Below are positions 33,896-43,914 of a stretch of DNA of 64,000 nt, in pieces. Source of the stretch: Pyricularia pennisetigena (Eukaryota; Ascomycota; Sordariomycetes; Magnaporthales; Pyriculariaceae); the NCBI RefSeq assembly GCF_004337985.1, contig NW_021940927.1, positions 62,001 to 126,000 on the forward strand. Reading direction: 5' to 3'. Under the pieces are notes generated by a model. That model was not told the origin of the DNA and searched no databases. It worked only from the letters and a program-made list of their open reading frames with translations. How positions within the stretch are numbered: the stretch's first letter is position 1; the number at the start of each line of letters is the position of its first letter. A program made the position numbers and the translations under genes.

Positions 33896-35721
33896 TTATG
33901 GCCCAGAGAGCTCATTCGCCACTGGCTTTGGCTTGAAATCAAGCCTTTCCCACTTCATCACAAATGCAAGGCAAAAGACCACAGCACCGGCCCCCGCAAC
34001 AATGAAGAATGTGTTCCCAATAGCCCTGGAAATCTCTTCGACCACAACTCTTGCCAATCTCCGGTCTGCCTGGCCCAGAAACGCAGAATCCAGGCCGCCG
34101 AGCGCCTGCCTGACTTCTGCATCGGAAAGCCGAACACCGGCATCGACCAGAGCATCGTTGACATACTTGAACCCCAGGTTCTGGAATATGCACCCACCAA
34201 CCGACATGAACAGAGCAACTCCGCCGAGCTGCATGATCAAGAAGACAACAACATGATCCGACTCTTTCGTCGCGTCACCCCGTGCCATGGTCTTAAGAAC
34301 TGCAGCGCCTTGCTGGAAAATCAACCCTACTCCCGCACCCACGAGCGCGAGGTTCCCAATCACGAGACCCATGGGGCTGTCGGCCGTCATGGAGGTTTGG
34401 AGCGCACCGCCAACAATCATCAGCGCCCCGCCCAGCACGTAGAGAACTGGGTAGAGTCGCAGGCGTGGAAGCAATGCCGACGAAAGGACCGTCATGCCGA
34501 CGAAGGTTCCGATGTAGGGAAGTAGATGGACGGCAGCCTCAACAGGGTCGAAGCCTCTGGTGAAGGAGAAGAACAGCGGAGTGTAATACAGTGTGATGCC
34601 GTACGCTGCAGCTGCCATGGCGGTTGACAGGCCTACCGGAAGAACTGTGCGCACCTCTCCTAGCGCGTCGGCCGGGAAGATGCGATGCTTACGGGTCGTC
34701 CAGATGCACAAGTGCTGCTGCACCACGTACATTGAAAACAAGAGCCCGGCCAAGACCCAGGCCACGATGGCCGAGTAAGAATCCCAGGGCCAGTGCGAGC
34801 CGGAGAATATCAGGCTGCTGAAGAGCATTAGAAAGGAAGCACAGTGTAGGATCCAGCCGAGCCAGTCAACATCGACCCAGGCGTGTGATACGGCTTGTTT
34901 GGATATGAAGAGAGGCGGGAGGAAGACTTTCCAGCCGGCAAAAAGGACAGCCAGAATGGGTATGTTGATAAACATTGCCTAACAGCTGTCAGCTTCTTTT
35001 GGAATCCATGCGAGACCAAGCAGACTCACCCATCGCCATGTAGCATGTGGGTTCTCAGCGAAGGCGCCGCCGACGATTGGTCCTAGCACCAAACCTATGG
35101 CGAACCCAGTCCCAATGACGGCTTGACCCCTGGGCGCCTCATATGCCGACGAGAACTTGAAGTTGTAGAGCATTATCCTTCCAGAGACCAACGTCAGTAG
35201 GAATGACCGGGAATCCAACGTCGCAACGATCAGAGACGGGTTGCTCACCCCTGGTAGAGCCCTGCGCCACCGATCCCGGTGATTGCCCTTCCGATTATCA
35301 CGCAGTTAATGTCTGGGGCGGCGCCAGCTATTGCCGCGCCAGCAACAAATATTAGAGTATATATGTAGAACTGTATTTTCAAGTTGCCAAAGGCAGACAG
35401 CCTCCGGCACAGCGGCATCATGCAGACGTTGAGCGCTGTGTACCCGATCGCGACCCAAGTAAGGAGCTCCACATGTCCAAAGGCATGATAGACAGAGCCC
35501 TGAATGTTTGCGACGTTGCTAACATCATAGCCTATACGGATGCGTCAGATTGGCTGCCATTAGCTTTTCTGCGCGAGATTCTTACCTAGGAGCATGCTAG
35601 CAAGCCAGCAGCAGAGCTGTATTCCCGGCCATCTCCAGGCTGGCCAGCCATCTCTAGGGCCTTTTTTTGGGGAGTCACACCGCTGCCGAGGCGGGTTTAG
35701 GTCTATCTGGGCACACTTCAT
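33896..35721 (-). CDS. MFS efflux transporter (14-TM, DHA2/TRI12-like), four exons, 549 aa
   Basis: Exports small toxic or secondary metabolites across the plasma membrane by proton antiport (family knowledge). Exons 35721-35586, 35531-35249, 35177-35030 and 34978-33896 join in frame; introns are 51-71 bp. After a short cytosolic start (MKCAQIDLNPPRQ) come TM1 with WLASMLLGYDVSNVANIQ, then TALNVCMMPLCRRLSAFG (motif A position), IIGRAITGIGGAGLYQG (motif C-like) and GFAIGLVLGPIVGGAF. The C-terminal 360 residues carry DWLGWILHCASF, the second half TMs and the tail FKPKPVANELSGP. Complete, with no breaks. A 450-bp upstream block (35.88-36.16 kb) also occurs beside a degraded third copy at 43 kb. 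Confidence 0.93.
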
Positions 35722-35879
35722 GGCTGATGTAAAGAAGTAGTATGTGGTGATATTGCTGAGGATATTGCTGAGAATGTTTTGCTGAAATACGTGGTCTTGA
35801 GAAATGATATATGTGGATAAAGGATTAGTCTTTAGTAAAAGTAGTCGAAGGTGTGTAAACGATTCCAGTTGAGCCGTTA

Positions 35880-36162
35880 CACCAGTTTTGGACAGAAATG
35901 AGAGTAAACGCCAAATCTGTCCCCAATTATGGCAATGCCGAAGCTGTTTCTGGCTTCTACAAGTGGGACCCAATCTACTAGGAGCGATGGGTGGAGCACT
36001 GTACAAAACAGCGCGGGTGGATATGCAAAAAGAACAAAGGGAGAGAACCATAGACGTCCAGCTAACGTCTCAACCATGTCCTCAATAATTACAGCTCCCA
36101 ACCGATACGATAGCTTACCGGTAACACGCTCGTTGCAACCAGCCCCCAGCTCAAAATGCTCC
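35880..36162 (+). promoter_or_regulatory. Divergent intergenic block duplicated at about 43550-43914
   Basis: Matches 43550-43914 closely (GAAGCTGTTTCTGGCTTCTA, AGCGATGGGTGGAGCA, GAACAAAGGGAGAGA). In both places it separates a minus-strand MFS gene or remnant from a plus-strand ATG (36156 here, 43915 there), so it probably served as a shared divergent promoter. Homology stops just past the ATG, where the minisatellite begins here. Confidence 0.65.
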
Positions 36163-36590
36163 GTACAGCTTGTCCTGGGACACTTTGTCCTGGTACAGCT
36201 TGTCCTGGTACAGCTTGTCCTGGTACAGCTTGTCCTGGTACAGCTTGTCCTGGTACAGCTTGTGGTACTGGTACAGCTCACTTTGTCCTGGGACACTTTG
36301 TCCTGGTACAGCTTGTGGTACTGGTACAGCTTGTCCTGGTACAGCTTGTGGTACTGGTACAGCTCACTTTGTCCTGGGACACTTTGTCCTGGTACAGCTT
36401 GTGGTACTGGTACAGCTTGTCCTGGTACAGCTTGTCCTGGTACAGCTTGTGGTACTGGTACAGCTCACTTTGTCCTGGGACACTTTGTCCTGGTACAGCT
36501 TGTGGTACTGGTACAGCTTGTGGTACTGGTACAGCTTGTCCTGGTACAGCTTGTCCTGGTACAGCTTGTGGTACTGGTACAGCTTGTCCT
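36163..36590 (+). repeat. Minisatellite of 15- and 18-bp units
   Basis: Units TGTCCTGGTACAGCT (15), TGTGGTACTGGTACAGCT (18) and TTTGTCCTGGGACAC are mixed in a higher-order pattern. Because units of non-triplet composite length shift phase, three plus frames (and one minus) stay open across the array, giving ORFs such as 36156-36920. These are read as by-products of the repeat, except that one starts at the ATG inherited from the duplicated promoter block. Confidence 0.95.
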
Positions 36591-36591
36591 T

Positions 36592-36644
36592 ACCGTCACG
36601 GGAGATATTCGGTTGAACATTCAAGTAAGAAAGTCATAGCTACT
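36592..36644 (+). repeat. Left arm of an inverted repeat paired with 37627-37680
   Basis: ACCGTCACGGGAGATATTCG through AGCTACT is the reverse complement of 37627-37680 with a few mismatches. The pair encloses the CenH3-like gene, about 0.98 kb between arms. Confidence 0.8.
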
Positions 36645-36821
36645 TGTATTGTTAGGACTCTCACGCTCGAGATGCCCCTGGCTGAAGCCGTGTGTTGTAG
36701 AATGTTATACATTCTTTTGAGAATTACTCATAATGCCATAGACAGTGATAGTGTTCTACTCCTTGGTCAGTGCTGGTTCATGTCGTTCATCGAGCCCTCT
36801 TGCTTGCTGTCGTGGACACCT

Positions 36822-37151
36822 TCAAAACCCATCGCCCCGTATCCGCCTCGCAAGCTGAATATCCTTCTGCATGATCGTGACGCGTTTGGCGTGGATGGCG
36901 CACAGGTTAGTGTCCTCTAGCAGCTTCACCAGATAGGCCTCAGCGGCCTCCTGCAGAGCCAGGATGGCATGGGATTGCCACCTGAACTCTTCATCGACGG
37001 GACGGACGTTATGGGCAACCTCATGAACGAGCCGGGCGAACGGCAGCTTGCGCACGAGCAAACTGGTGCTCTTCTGATAGCGCCTGATCTCGCGCAAAGC
37101 GACAGTTCCTGGGCGGTACCTTCGTGCCTTCTTTTGCGGGATCGGATCGCC
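36822..37151 (-). CDS. CenH3 (centromeric histone H3)-like protein, main exon, 5' end unresolved
   Basis: Replaces H3 in centromeric nucleosomes if functional (family knowledge). The exon reads [20 protein letters not shown], then [20 protein letters not shown] (alpha-N and alpha-1), [40 protein letters not shown] (alpha-2) and [18 protein letters not shown] (alpha-3). Three features point to CenH3 rather than H3: loop 1 is about two residues longer than the DFKTDLRF of H3; it has W in FRWQS; and MQKD replaces MPKD. Upstream lies a clear acceptor (TTGGTGTAG, 37154). A possible first exon starts at ATG 37228 (MGHSTRRWS) with a weak GTGGCT donor. The fold is uninterrupted. CenH3 is normally single-copy, so this is probably an extra copy. 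Confidence 0.85.
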   Translation of the reverse strand, partial: GDPIPQKKARRYRPGTVALREIRRYQKSTSLLVRKLPFARLVHEVAHNVRPVDEEFRWQSHAILALQEAAEAYLVKLLEDTNLCAIHAKRVTIMQKDIQLARRIRGDGF

Positions 37152-37379
37152 GGCTACACCAAGATATTCGTTTTATCAGTAAACAACTTGGGCAAGCCAC
37201 AAGACCAGCGGCGAGTCGAGTGACCCATGAAACTTAAAGATCACGTACACATTGCCCCACTACCTCTTGACGCATAGGAAGGTCTGTTCGCGGACTCTGG
37301 TGGCATTTTCTTTTTACGCTGGTGGCCTTGTGCTGAATATATCTTCAGATATAACTGCGTACTTGATCCCACACCATGT

Positions 37380-37500
37380 AAAAGCAGCCACACGCTTTTG
37401 AGAGGACCGCTCGTACTGTTGCAGTGGATTTTCAGTCCACCATCCAGGTGGGGCACCTGCGGCTACTTCGAGGTACTTTGCGGATGGCTAGAGCCGAAAG
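37380..37500 (+). repeat. Dispersed repeat with core AAGTAGC, copy 2 of 4
   Basis: GTACTGTTGCAGTGGATTTT and GCGGCTACTTCGAGGTAC match 2725-2800 in diverged form. Confidence 0.5.
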
Positions 37501-37626
37501 TTGACTGTGGTAGCAAATCTATCTTCCGCTTTCAGTACATAACTATGTTGAAACTACTTGGCAAGATGGAGGAAGATCCAGGTTTGACTGCACAGTAGCT
37601 ACAAACAGCCATTCTTGGCTCCTCGA

Positions 37627-37680
37627 AGTAGCTGTGAACTTTCCCACTTGAATGTTCAACCGAATACCTCCCGTGACGGT
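37627..37680 (-). repeat. Right arm of the inverted repeat around the CenH3-like gene
   Basis: See 36592-36644. The outer ends differ: minisatellite outside the left arm, unrelated sequence outside the right arm. Confidence 0.8.
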
Positions 37681-37747
37681 GCGAGTGGGACATGGGAATA
37701 TTTGACTCTAGCGTATAACCGAATTCCCAAAGAGGGTTTTAAAATCG

Positions 37748-37815
37748 TCATCCACAGTGCAGAGGACAGTAGGGATCCGCTTGAAAGATGGAAGGTTCAT
37801 TCCGAAAAGTCCCAA
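37748..37815 (+). pseudogene. Fragment resembling the 3' end of the MADS-like gene at 53004-53723
   Basis: AGTAGGGATCCGCTTGAAAG and TTCATTCCGAAAAG match about 53640-53685. Only the tail is present. Confidence 0.5.
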
Positions 37816-37984
37816 GGTAAGAAAGATTACCTTAGGTGCGCATCGGCGGGTATTATAGATTATAGAGTTATGCTACCGTCGGCTGTATATCTCGCTTGAA
37901 ACATTGGCAGTTCTCGCCAAAGCAGGATCAGAAATTCATAATAGGCCACATGATAATGGGGTACAAGGCACACTTAGGCTGTAG

Positions 37985-38995
37985 CTAAATTTTCTCCTCA
38001 CCAAAAGCCGTTCCAAACCAAGAAGGTCTAATCTCACTTGCAGTGCCCTTGATTCCTTCCGTCTCCTCCTTATCAAGGACAATTCCAAAATATAGCCGAA
38101 GAGCATCGATACGTTCCGCTTCGGTGCGGAACTCAAGGCTCAGTTTCAAATCCCCGTCCCTCCGCCATTTTAACCTATTTTGATATAGCACAATAGAACC
38201 GTCCAGATCGCCATCCATAACATTCTTCATATTCGTTCTCCCAGGTGCAGCTAGGGGCTCATTTGTTGTTGTGAATCGCTGGAGCAATAATTCACGTGAT
38301 ATGAAACATGTGCGGCTCATTCCATGCGTGTTTAGGATCTCGATATCCTCGGGCAGGAGCTCAAAGTCCGAGTTGAAACAGCACATTGGCTGCCACTCCT
38401 CATCAGGGCCACTCCGGAACTGATATACCCATAACCGCCTAGTATGATCGACCTGCTGTGCAATCGCCTGTTTCACTACTCGCATCTCCGCTCGAGGTCC
38501 TATGTGCTGCAGACCGTTCGGTTCAATGCCTTCCGCTCCCTCGAGCAATGGTACAGGCTGGGGTGGACCGTATCCACCAAAGCCCACATCGAGCAAATAG
38601 TGTACGCCACCGACGTTGACAATATTGACGCAATGCACAAGTCCGCCAAATCTGCCGTTGCAGGGCTCAAAAACTCGCGAGCCTGCCAGAATGACGTCGA
38701 ACCCCAGCGACAGAAGGACCGTATTAAGCAATTGGTTCGTCTCAAAGCACCAACCACCGCGGCGGTGGCGAACGATCTTCTCAAAAAGACGCGTCGGCGA
38801 AACACTGAGTCCCTTGTGCCAAGAGTAATGAGCCTGAAGATTCTCATAAGGCACGCTGACAAGATGATGCTTCTTGAGTAGGGTAAGGTAGGCCAGTTGT
38901 TGAACAGAGGTAAGGTTGCTGATGGAGAAGATTCGCTGTGTAGGAGAAAGGTGGATTCGATTGAAATATTGGGCTATTTCGAAGTGGGTGTATCC
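37985..38995 (-). CDS. Arylamine N-acetyltransferase (NAT), about 337 aa, start codon not found
   Basis: Moves an acyl group from acetyl- or malonyl-CoA to aromatic amines; fungal members detoxify plant or xenobiotic amines (family knowledge). The family is clear from GYTHFEIAQYFNRIHL (N-terminal helix), HHLVSVPYENLQAHYS, the catalytic Cys in RGGWCFETNQLLNTVLLSLG, the His in GLVHCVNIV and the Asp in YLLDVGFGGYGPPQP, so the triad is complete. Length fits. No in-frame ATG precedes the conserved N-terminus; the frame stays open to a stop at about 39113. An upstream exon or a lost start is therefore likely. It ends FGEEKI. It neighbours efflux pumps, as in detoxification gene groups, but sits on its own strand unit. 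Confidence 0.88.
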   Translation of the reverse strand, partial: GYTHFEIAQYFNRIHLSPTQRIFSISNLTSVQQLAYLTLLKKHHLVSVPYENLQAHYSWHKGLSVSPTRLFEKIVRHRRGGWCFETNQLLNTVLLSLGFDVILAGSRVFEPCNGRFGGLVHCVNIVNVGGVHYLLDVGFGGYGPPQPVPLLEGAEGIEPNGLQHIGPRAEMRVVKQAIAQQVDHTRRLWVYQFRSGPDEEWQPMCCFNSDFELLPEDIEILNTHGMSRTCFISRELLLQRFTTTNEPLAAPGRTNMKNVMDGDLDGSIVLYQNRLKWRRDGDLKLSLEFRTEAERIDALRLYFGIVLDKEETEGIKGTASEIRPSWFGTAFGEEKI

Positions 38996-39934
38996 TGGCC
39001 GCTTGCATTGCTGGCCTGATGATTCTGTGCTATTGAAGCGACCGGATAACAGTTGGCGCGACAGGCTTCGGAAGTAGATTGACGTTTTAGGGATGATTAT
39101 GATTGGAGTTAGCTAGCCCACAGAAAAGGACCAAAAGATACTGTAGCTAACAAAGCAGAGCATCGGGCTGTCCTAGTTCAGTTTATTTTTATTGAAGGAA
39201 TGTCCAAAACAGGCTGTTCAATTCCACGAATAAGCAGCAGATGGGGAGGCCGCACATACGCTTTCCCAGAGTCAGTAGACCCTGAACGTCCGTCTCGGCA
39301 TGGCCCATGCGGTCTGTCGGCTTCAGCAGCTGTCTGGGCGAACAACAGAGGAGCCAAGACTAAACCCCCGCTCCGGCGCATATGGTTCGACTCAATTTGT
39401 TTCAACCGGGACGACGTTTGGCTCGGGCCACAGATATCGTCATTGGCGTCGGACTCTGCGTGGCGGCTTTTGGACCAGATTTATTCCATTCTTGAAGCTC
39501 AGAATCCCCACGCCACCAACCAGACCGAAATTTCTGGGCAGATTTACACATATACATTTCATGCAAATTCTTGCCTTCCCACAACTGTATAATTTGCTAG
39601 AATGCTTTAATCTTTGAAACCGTTCTTGTGCTTGTAGTCGGCATTTTCAATAGTGGTGGCGTGGAGTCATGGCTCATGTGAGCGCCAGAACAGGCCTGAG
39701 TCAATTCAGAGGAACATTGACGGCAAGAGACACCTTTTCCCAATATAAATCAGTAGCTACCTTAAGCTGGCCAGAGGGGCCACAGCAAGAACTTTTTACA
39801 TATACCTATCTGCCAATACCAAATCCCACTCAGGACATACATCAACATCATCTAGGTCTATCTACTGTCATCTCATAAACCGCTCACAGACAGGCATTCT
39901 CAAGCGATCCAAGGCCAGGACCCAACTCTCAGAT
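38996..39934. other. No gene supported between NAT and the bZIP-like gene
   Basis: 39200-39592 (+) has a phrase (IWFDSICFNRDD) reminiscent of a HET-domain motif but nothing else of that domain. Repeats not seen. Confidence 0.4.
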
Positions 39935-40301
39935 ATGCCGTCATCATCGACACGGGGTTCGAGGAAACGCGGCTCCTTGAGCAAGTCGAAGCACAAGTCA
40001 GACGAATGGTCTCAAAAATCAGATTCAGAAGAGAGGAAGCGCACTCAAAATCGCGTAGCGAAGAGCAAATACCGTACGTATACATCCATATCAATCAAAG
40101 AACAGGGTCTTGAGTATTGAGCTAACCATAGCAACAGGGACCAAGGCCAGATATAAGGAGAATCGGGACTTGCATAATCTGCACCGCAATGGTAGCTACC
40201 AAGGCCACGGGGCGAATGATTTGGATCTGACAGAAAGCGGCATGGGTCCGTCACCAGTTTTGCCCTCGTTTATCCAAAGCAGTCTTGGCTGTTCAGATTA
40301 A
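39935..40301 (+). CDS. bZIP-like basic-region protein, two exons, 100 aa
   Basis: Exons 39935-40073 and 40138-40301; the 64-bp intron has GTACGT, branch GCTAAC and CAACAG. The basic region spans the splice site: EERKRTQNRVAKSKYR then TKARYKEN. It contains the bZIP signature N-x7-R (N...R with A at +3). The N-terminus is Ser/Arg/Lys-rich. After the basic region there is no leucine heptad; the tail (LDLTESGMGPSPVLPSF) is short. It may thus be a truncated DNA-binding protein unable to dimerise normally, or a degraded gene. Typical fungal bZIP genes have an intron in the same place. Confidence 0.6.
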
Positions 40302-41101
40302 TAGCTTTTACCGTAATTTGCCTGCCTGGTATTGGCTGGGATCTTGTATTAAAAGGGTTGTTTTAATTACCAAAGTTAATATATAAAACAATAGATAATT
40401 AATATGAAATTTGCGAAAAACCCTATATTCCAGCGCGTTAACGCGTAGGCGTATAGTCAACTCATCGCGACGTTCTTCGAGGCACATGGCAGAAACCTTA
40501 TCACCGCCCTCCTTGGTACAAGCTAAAAATGCCAGGTTGTTGGCCAGCTTGAGCTTATGATATGCTGCCAGTGTGTATTCTTGACAGGAACTGTTGAAAG
40601 AAGGAAGCCTATCATATTCTTTTCCATCGATATCACCTTAGTATTCCATACAAATGCCTCTCAGAAACATGCACGACACCCCTCGCTTCTGCTCCAGCAA
40701 GATAGGCGGCATAAATGGCGTGGAATTGTGTTTTTTGTGGAGGAGCAGGCAAACGGACGAAACCTGACATCTACGGTGACTGCTCCTCGATACGGGTATC
40801 TGCGAAACAGCGGTGAGCTCACTCGATGCATGAATCGTGGACAACGGGTATAAGAGAGAAAACGCAGGATAATTGACAGTTCCCTAGCTTGGCACATCAA
40901 GGTCACGGAAATGACAAAGGAGATGAAAACAAAACCAGTGATGAACGTGGAGGAGCCTTCATTGCCTTTCATCAGTATTGCATCCTCAATATTTCGGTAT
41001 TTCCAGACGGGAAGCAAGAACTACAACTCGTGCTTTGACTTTCCTATCTAAGCGAACACTGAGCTAATGCCAGTAGCTTTGTCACGCAGGCGATTGAACA
41101 A
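40302..41101. other. No gene supported
   Basis: ORFs on both strands at 40557-41017 overlap, and neither has a recognisable domain. AT-rich stretch at about 40360-40430. Confidence 0.4.
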
Positions 41102-41797
41102 TCAAGTCTCAAAATACATCCCATGAAAAGCAAATGCAGTAGGACCACTGCTTTTTGGTCCCCCTATCGCGTGTTTTGACATTTTACGAACGGCTGCCTT
41201 TGGACCTTTGCGCTTCCGCCGCAGACGTTCCATTTCACGCTCACACGTGAGTTTGTGCTCTGGAGCACTCATTTCGACGTAGACCTGGGGGTGGCATCTG
41301 CTGCGATACTCTTCGAAAAACCCGCGGTAGCCGCCTTCAAGAATGTAAATCTCAGGATATGTAAGTCGGGGATAATGCTCGCAGTTGGCGTTTCGGTCCT
41401 CGGCGCGTATATGACGGGCCATCAAAGGGGCCCGGTAAACCGAATATTCACAATAGAGAACGATAAGGGTTTGGACTTTTGTTGGGTTTCCGAAACAGTG
41501 CGTGACTAACAGGTCTTGATCGCTAAAGTTGATAGCGCTGTTAATATGCCCGCCATCGTATTCGTATGCAAACCTGCAGTCGATGATGAGTTTGTTGTCG
41601 AACTGTTTGTTGTACTGTCCGTCAAGAATTCCGAGCAGAGTCTGGCTTTCAATGCGAGGAATGTTGTCACTTTGTCCTTCGGGATAGAAATGAGGAAGTG
41701 ATGGGCCCGTCGATTCCTCGATGTTTATGCCGGATGAGAGAGCTGAAGATGTTAAAGGCAACTCCTTAGCCTTTCTGTCTCCAAAAGTTTTTAACAT
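41102..41797 (-). CDS. Cdc25-type dual-specificity phosphatase, catalytic part only (about 231 aa)
   Basis: Cdc25 removes inhibitory phosphates from Cdk1 at mitotic entry. Seen: LPHFYPEGQSDNIPRI, the rhodanese-like fold with LIIDCRFAYEYDGGHINSAI, the active-site loop LYCEYSVYRAP (C-x5-R intact; the residue before Cys is Tyr instead of the usual His), ARHIRAEDRN, YILEGGYRGFFEEYRSRC and PQVYVEMSAPEH. The open frame extends upstream to 41863 (EYWKKSPRQPRQARRVF) without ATG, so the start is uncertain. Known Cdc25 proteins are much longer because of an N-terminal regulatory half, which is absent here. An extra, N-terminally truncated copy is inferred. No internal break. Confidence 0.85.
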   Translation of the reverse strand: MLKTFGDRKAKELPLTSSALSSGINIEESTGPSLPHFYPEGQSDNIPRIESQTLLGILDGQYNKQFDNKLIIDCRFAYEYDGGHINSAINFSDQDLLVTHCFGNPTKVQTLIVLYCEYSVYRAPLMARHIRAEDRNANCEHYPRLTYPEIYILEGGYRGFFEEYRSRCHPQVYVEMSAPEHKLTCEREMERLRRKRKGPKAAVRKMSKHAIGGPKSSGPTAFAFHGMYFET

Positions 41798-42296
41798 GTC
41801 GAACACGCGGCGGGCCTGCCTAGGTTGCCTCGGTGATTTTTTCCAATATTCGCGAAAGTGATTTTAGATGACCGATCCCATTAGTGTAATGGGGCTTGTG
41901 CTAAAACCCATACGGACATATTGAGTAGAAAATATTGGTATTTTGCAATGTCAGTAGCACTTAGCAATGATGTAGATAAAAGCTCGTGTTGTTCTTCAAT
42001 ACTAATAACTAACTAATAGAAAACATGGCTTTTGACAAGTAGTGGGGATTTCTAGCCTGCTTCCTATAGGATGAATGTGCTATTGTGTTACAACCCACGC
42101 TAATCCACTGCTTCAAACGAACGTAAAAAGCGGCTTTACTACATTAAGCCCTCGGGTTGTTGACGAAGGCGACCCACTTCTAGTGAAGCTACAACTTGCT
42201 TCAACAGGCGCCAAAAGTGGCTTGACCAGTTTCGTTTCAAGCACCGCTGGGTATGGTAGAGAGGAAGCATCAAGTGGGGGTATGTATACCTTAGGC

Positions 42297-42478
42297 TGTT
42301 GATAGGCATTTGGTAGATCTTGAGATCAGTAGAACGGCGTTCTAGAGGTTCATTACTTTCGTAGTGTATTCATGTCTATCTTCTATATTACAGAGGAAGA
42401 GACAGCTGTCAAATGGCCTTCCTCTATATAGGTGTTCTGGGTCACGTGATGAGTCACGTGGGATGACTCATGTGACCA
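42297..42478 (+). repeat. Solo LTR, TGTTGATAGG...CATGTGACCA, 182 bp
   Basis: Second copy of the LTR at 14421-14602; it includes overlapping CACGTG and ATGACTCAT boxes. No clear target duplication. Confidence 0.75.
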
Positions 42479-42739
42479 CTCAATTCACCTTGCAGAACGA
42501 ACGCAATAACCTCTATTCCAACATAGGCCTTATTTTGATCATACGAGGTATATATGGCTGAGAGCACTTTCCAGACGCACTTTTCCAATGTTTGCTTTGT
42601 TTATGATGGAAGCGGCACAAGCGGTTGGAATTTACGGATTGGCCAAAGGAGATGCAGAATTTTCTTACCTGTAACACTTAGCCTAACAGATTTATTGGGT
42701 TGCGCAACTGCCCAATCTATAGGGGGGCCAGTTTTTCGG

Positions 42740-42887
42740 ATCGGGGTGCAACCCTCGAGCGCGGCAAGGAGAGCGGACCGAGACCTTGCCTTGTAAACGG
42801 GATTTCCATAGTCACGGAGCATGACACGTCGGTGCACACGGTTCGATAATGCGTCGCCGCTAACCTTGGTTGGGGATGCCAAACAGG
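42740..42887 (-). pseudogene. FunK1-type fungal protein kinase fragment
   Basis: Minus strand: ASPTKVSGDALSNRVHRRVM, LRDYGNPVYKARSRSALLAA, LEG. This matches the stretch before the catalytic loop of FunK1 kinases (R-DYG-PIYKA-S...LLAALEGCIEGHESL). The catalytic HRD part is lost: downstream sequence is unrelated, and the upstream side meets a hairpin repeat at 42897. A remnant only. Confidence 0.7.
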
Positions 42888-42896
42888 CTCGTTTTC

Positions 42897-43065
42897 AAAC
42901 AATACGCTTATTAATATAAAATTAGAACTATTCCTGACCGTTGTTGCTTTACCAAAACTTTGTGTTAAACGTGGTCAAAGTTGACGATTTTGTATGTAAA
43001 TGTATGATCCAATTTTAGTGTTGATCCAGATTTTAGAAACCCCCTCTCTGAGGGGGTCCGCAAAG
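42897..43065 (-). repeat. Hairpin-bearing repeat, inverted partner of 46477-46646
   Basis: Reverse complement of 46477-46646 with few mismatches; contains the hairpin CCCCCTCTCTGAGGGGG and ATTTACATACAAAATCGTCA-like sequence. The pair bounds a 3.4-kb segment. Confidence 0.8.
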
Positions 43066-43070
43066 GCTGA

Positions 43071-43410
43071 TCAAGGGCATTAGAAAGGAAGCGCAGTGTA
43101 GGATCCAGCCGAGCCAGTCAACACCAAGGACAGCTAGAACGGGCATCTTGATAAAAATTGCCTGACGCTTGTCAGCTTCCTTGCGACCCATGCGAGACCG
43201 AGAAGACTTACCCGTCGCTATGTACCATGGGGGTTCTCGGCGAATGCACCGCCAACGTCAGTAGGAATGACCGGGAATCCAACGTCGCAACGATCAGAGA
43301 CGGGTTGCTCACCCCTGGTGGAGCCCCGCGCCACCGATGCCGGTTATTGCCCTCCCGATTATCACGCAGTTGATGTCCTTGGCCTTTTTGCGGGCGGTCA
43401 CACTGCTCCA
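43071..43410 (-). pseudogene. Remnant of a third MFS transporter copy
   Basis: Pieces align with 34820-35000, 35040-35070, 35190-35310 and 35655-35690 of the intact gene (GCAACGATCAGAGACGGGTT shared), with internal deletions removing most of exons 2 and 3 and all of the C-terminal half. Not functional. Confidence 0.8.
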
Positions 43411-43549
43411 GACTAGACATGGCTCGTGCAGAGAGGCGGTATATACTCAGAGTGTTTTGCTAAGAAGTCCGTGGTTTTTGACAAATGATGCATATGCGGA
43501 TGTTGCATGGACTAGTCTTTACTAGAAAAAGTCAAAGGTGTGGAGACGA

Positions 43550-43914
43550 TTGCAATTGCGGCGTTACGCCAGGTTTGGACAGAAATGCGAGTGAACGCCA
43601 ATTCCGATGTCATCACTGGCCCAGGTATCTGACCCTTTCTCCGTATATGGCAATGCCGAAGCTGTTTCTGACTTCTACAAGTGGGACCCAATTGCCTGTG
43701 ATGATATCGAATCTTGAATCCAAAACCATCGCTAGGAGTGATGGGTGGAGCACAGTACAAAAGAGCACGGGTGGATACTATGTAAAAAGAACAAAGGGAG
43801 AGAGCCGTAGACATCCAGCCTACGTCTTAAGCATGTCCTTGAAAATCACGGCCATCAATTGATACGACAGCTTACCGGTGACACGTCCGGTTGCAACCAG
43901 CTATCCAGCTCAAT
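43550..43914 (+). promoter_or_regulatory. Divergent intergenic block, second copy
   Basis: Matches 35880-36162 (see there), with an extra segment around 43690-43725. It leads into the ATG at 43915. Confidence 0.6.

Noticed and set aside
36156..36920. Long ORFs in three plus frames and one minus frame over the minisatellite
   Set aside because: They arise from the repeat itself, and the residue patterns (CPGTA, LVQLV, WYSLS) are the same DNA in different frames. Kept only as a finding, not as a gene.
39200..39592. HET-domain-like motif IWFDSICFNRDD
   Set aside because: Only one short motif; no other HET block, no introns or start that would extend it.
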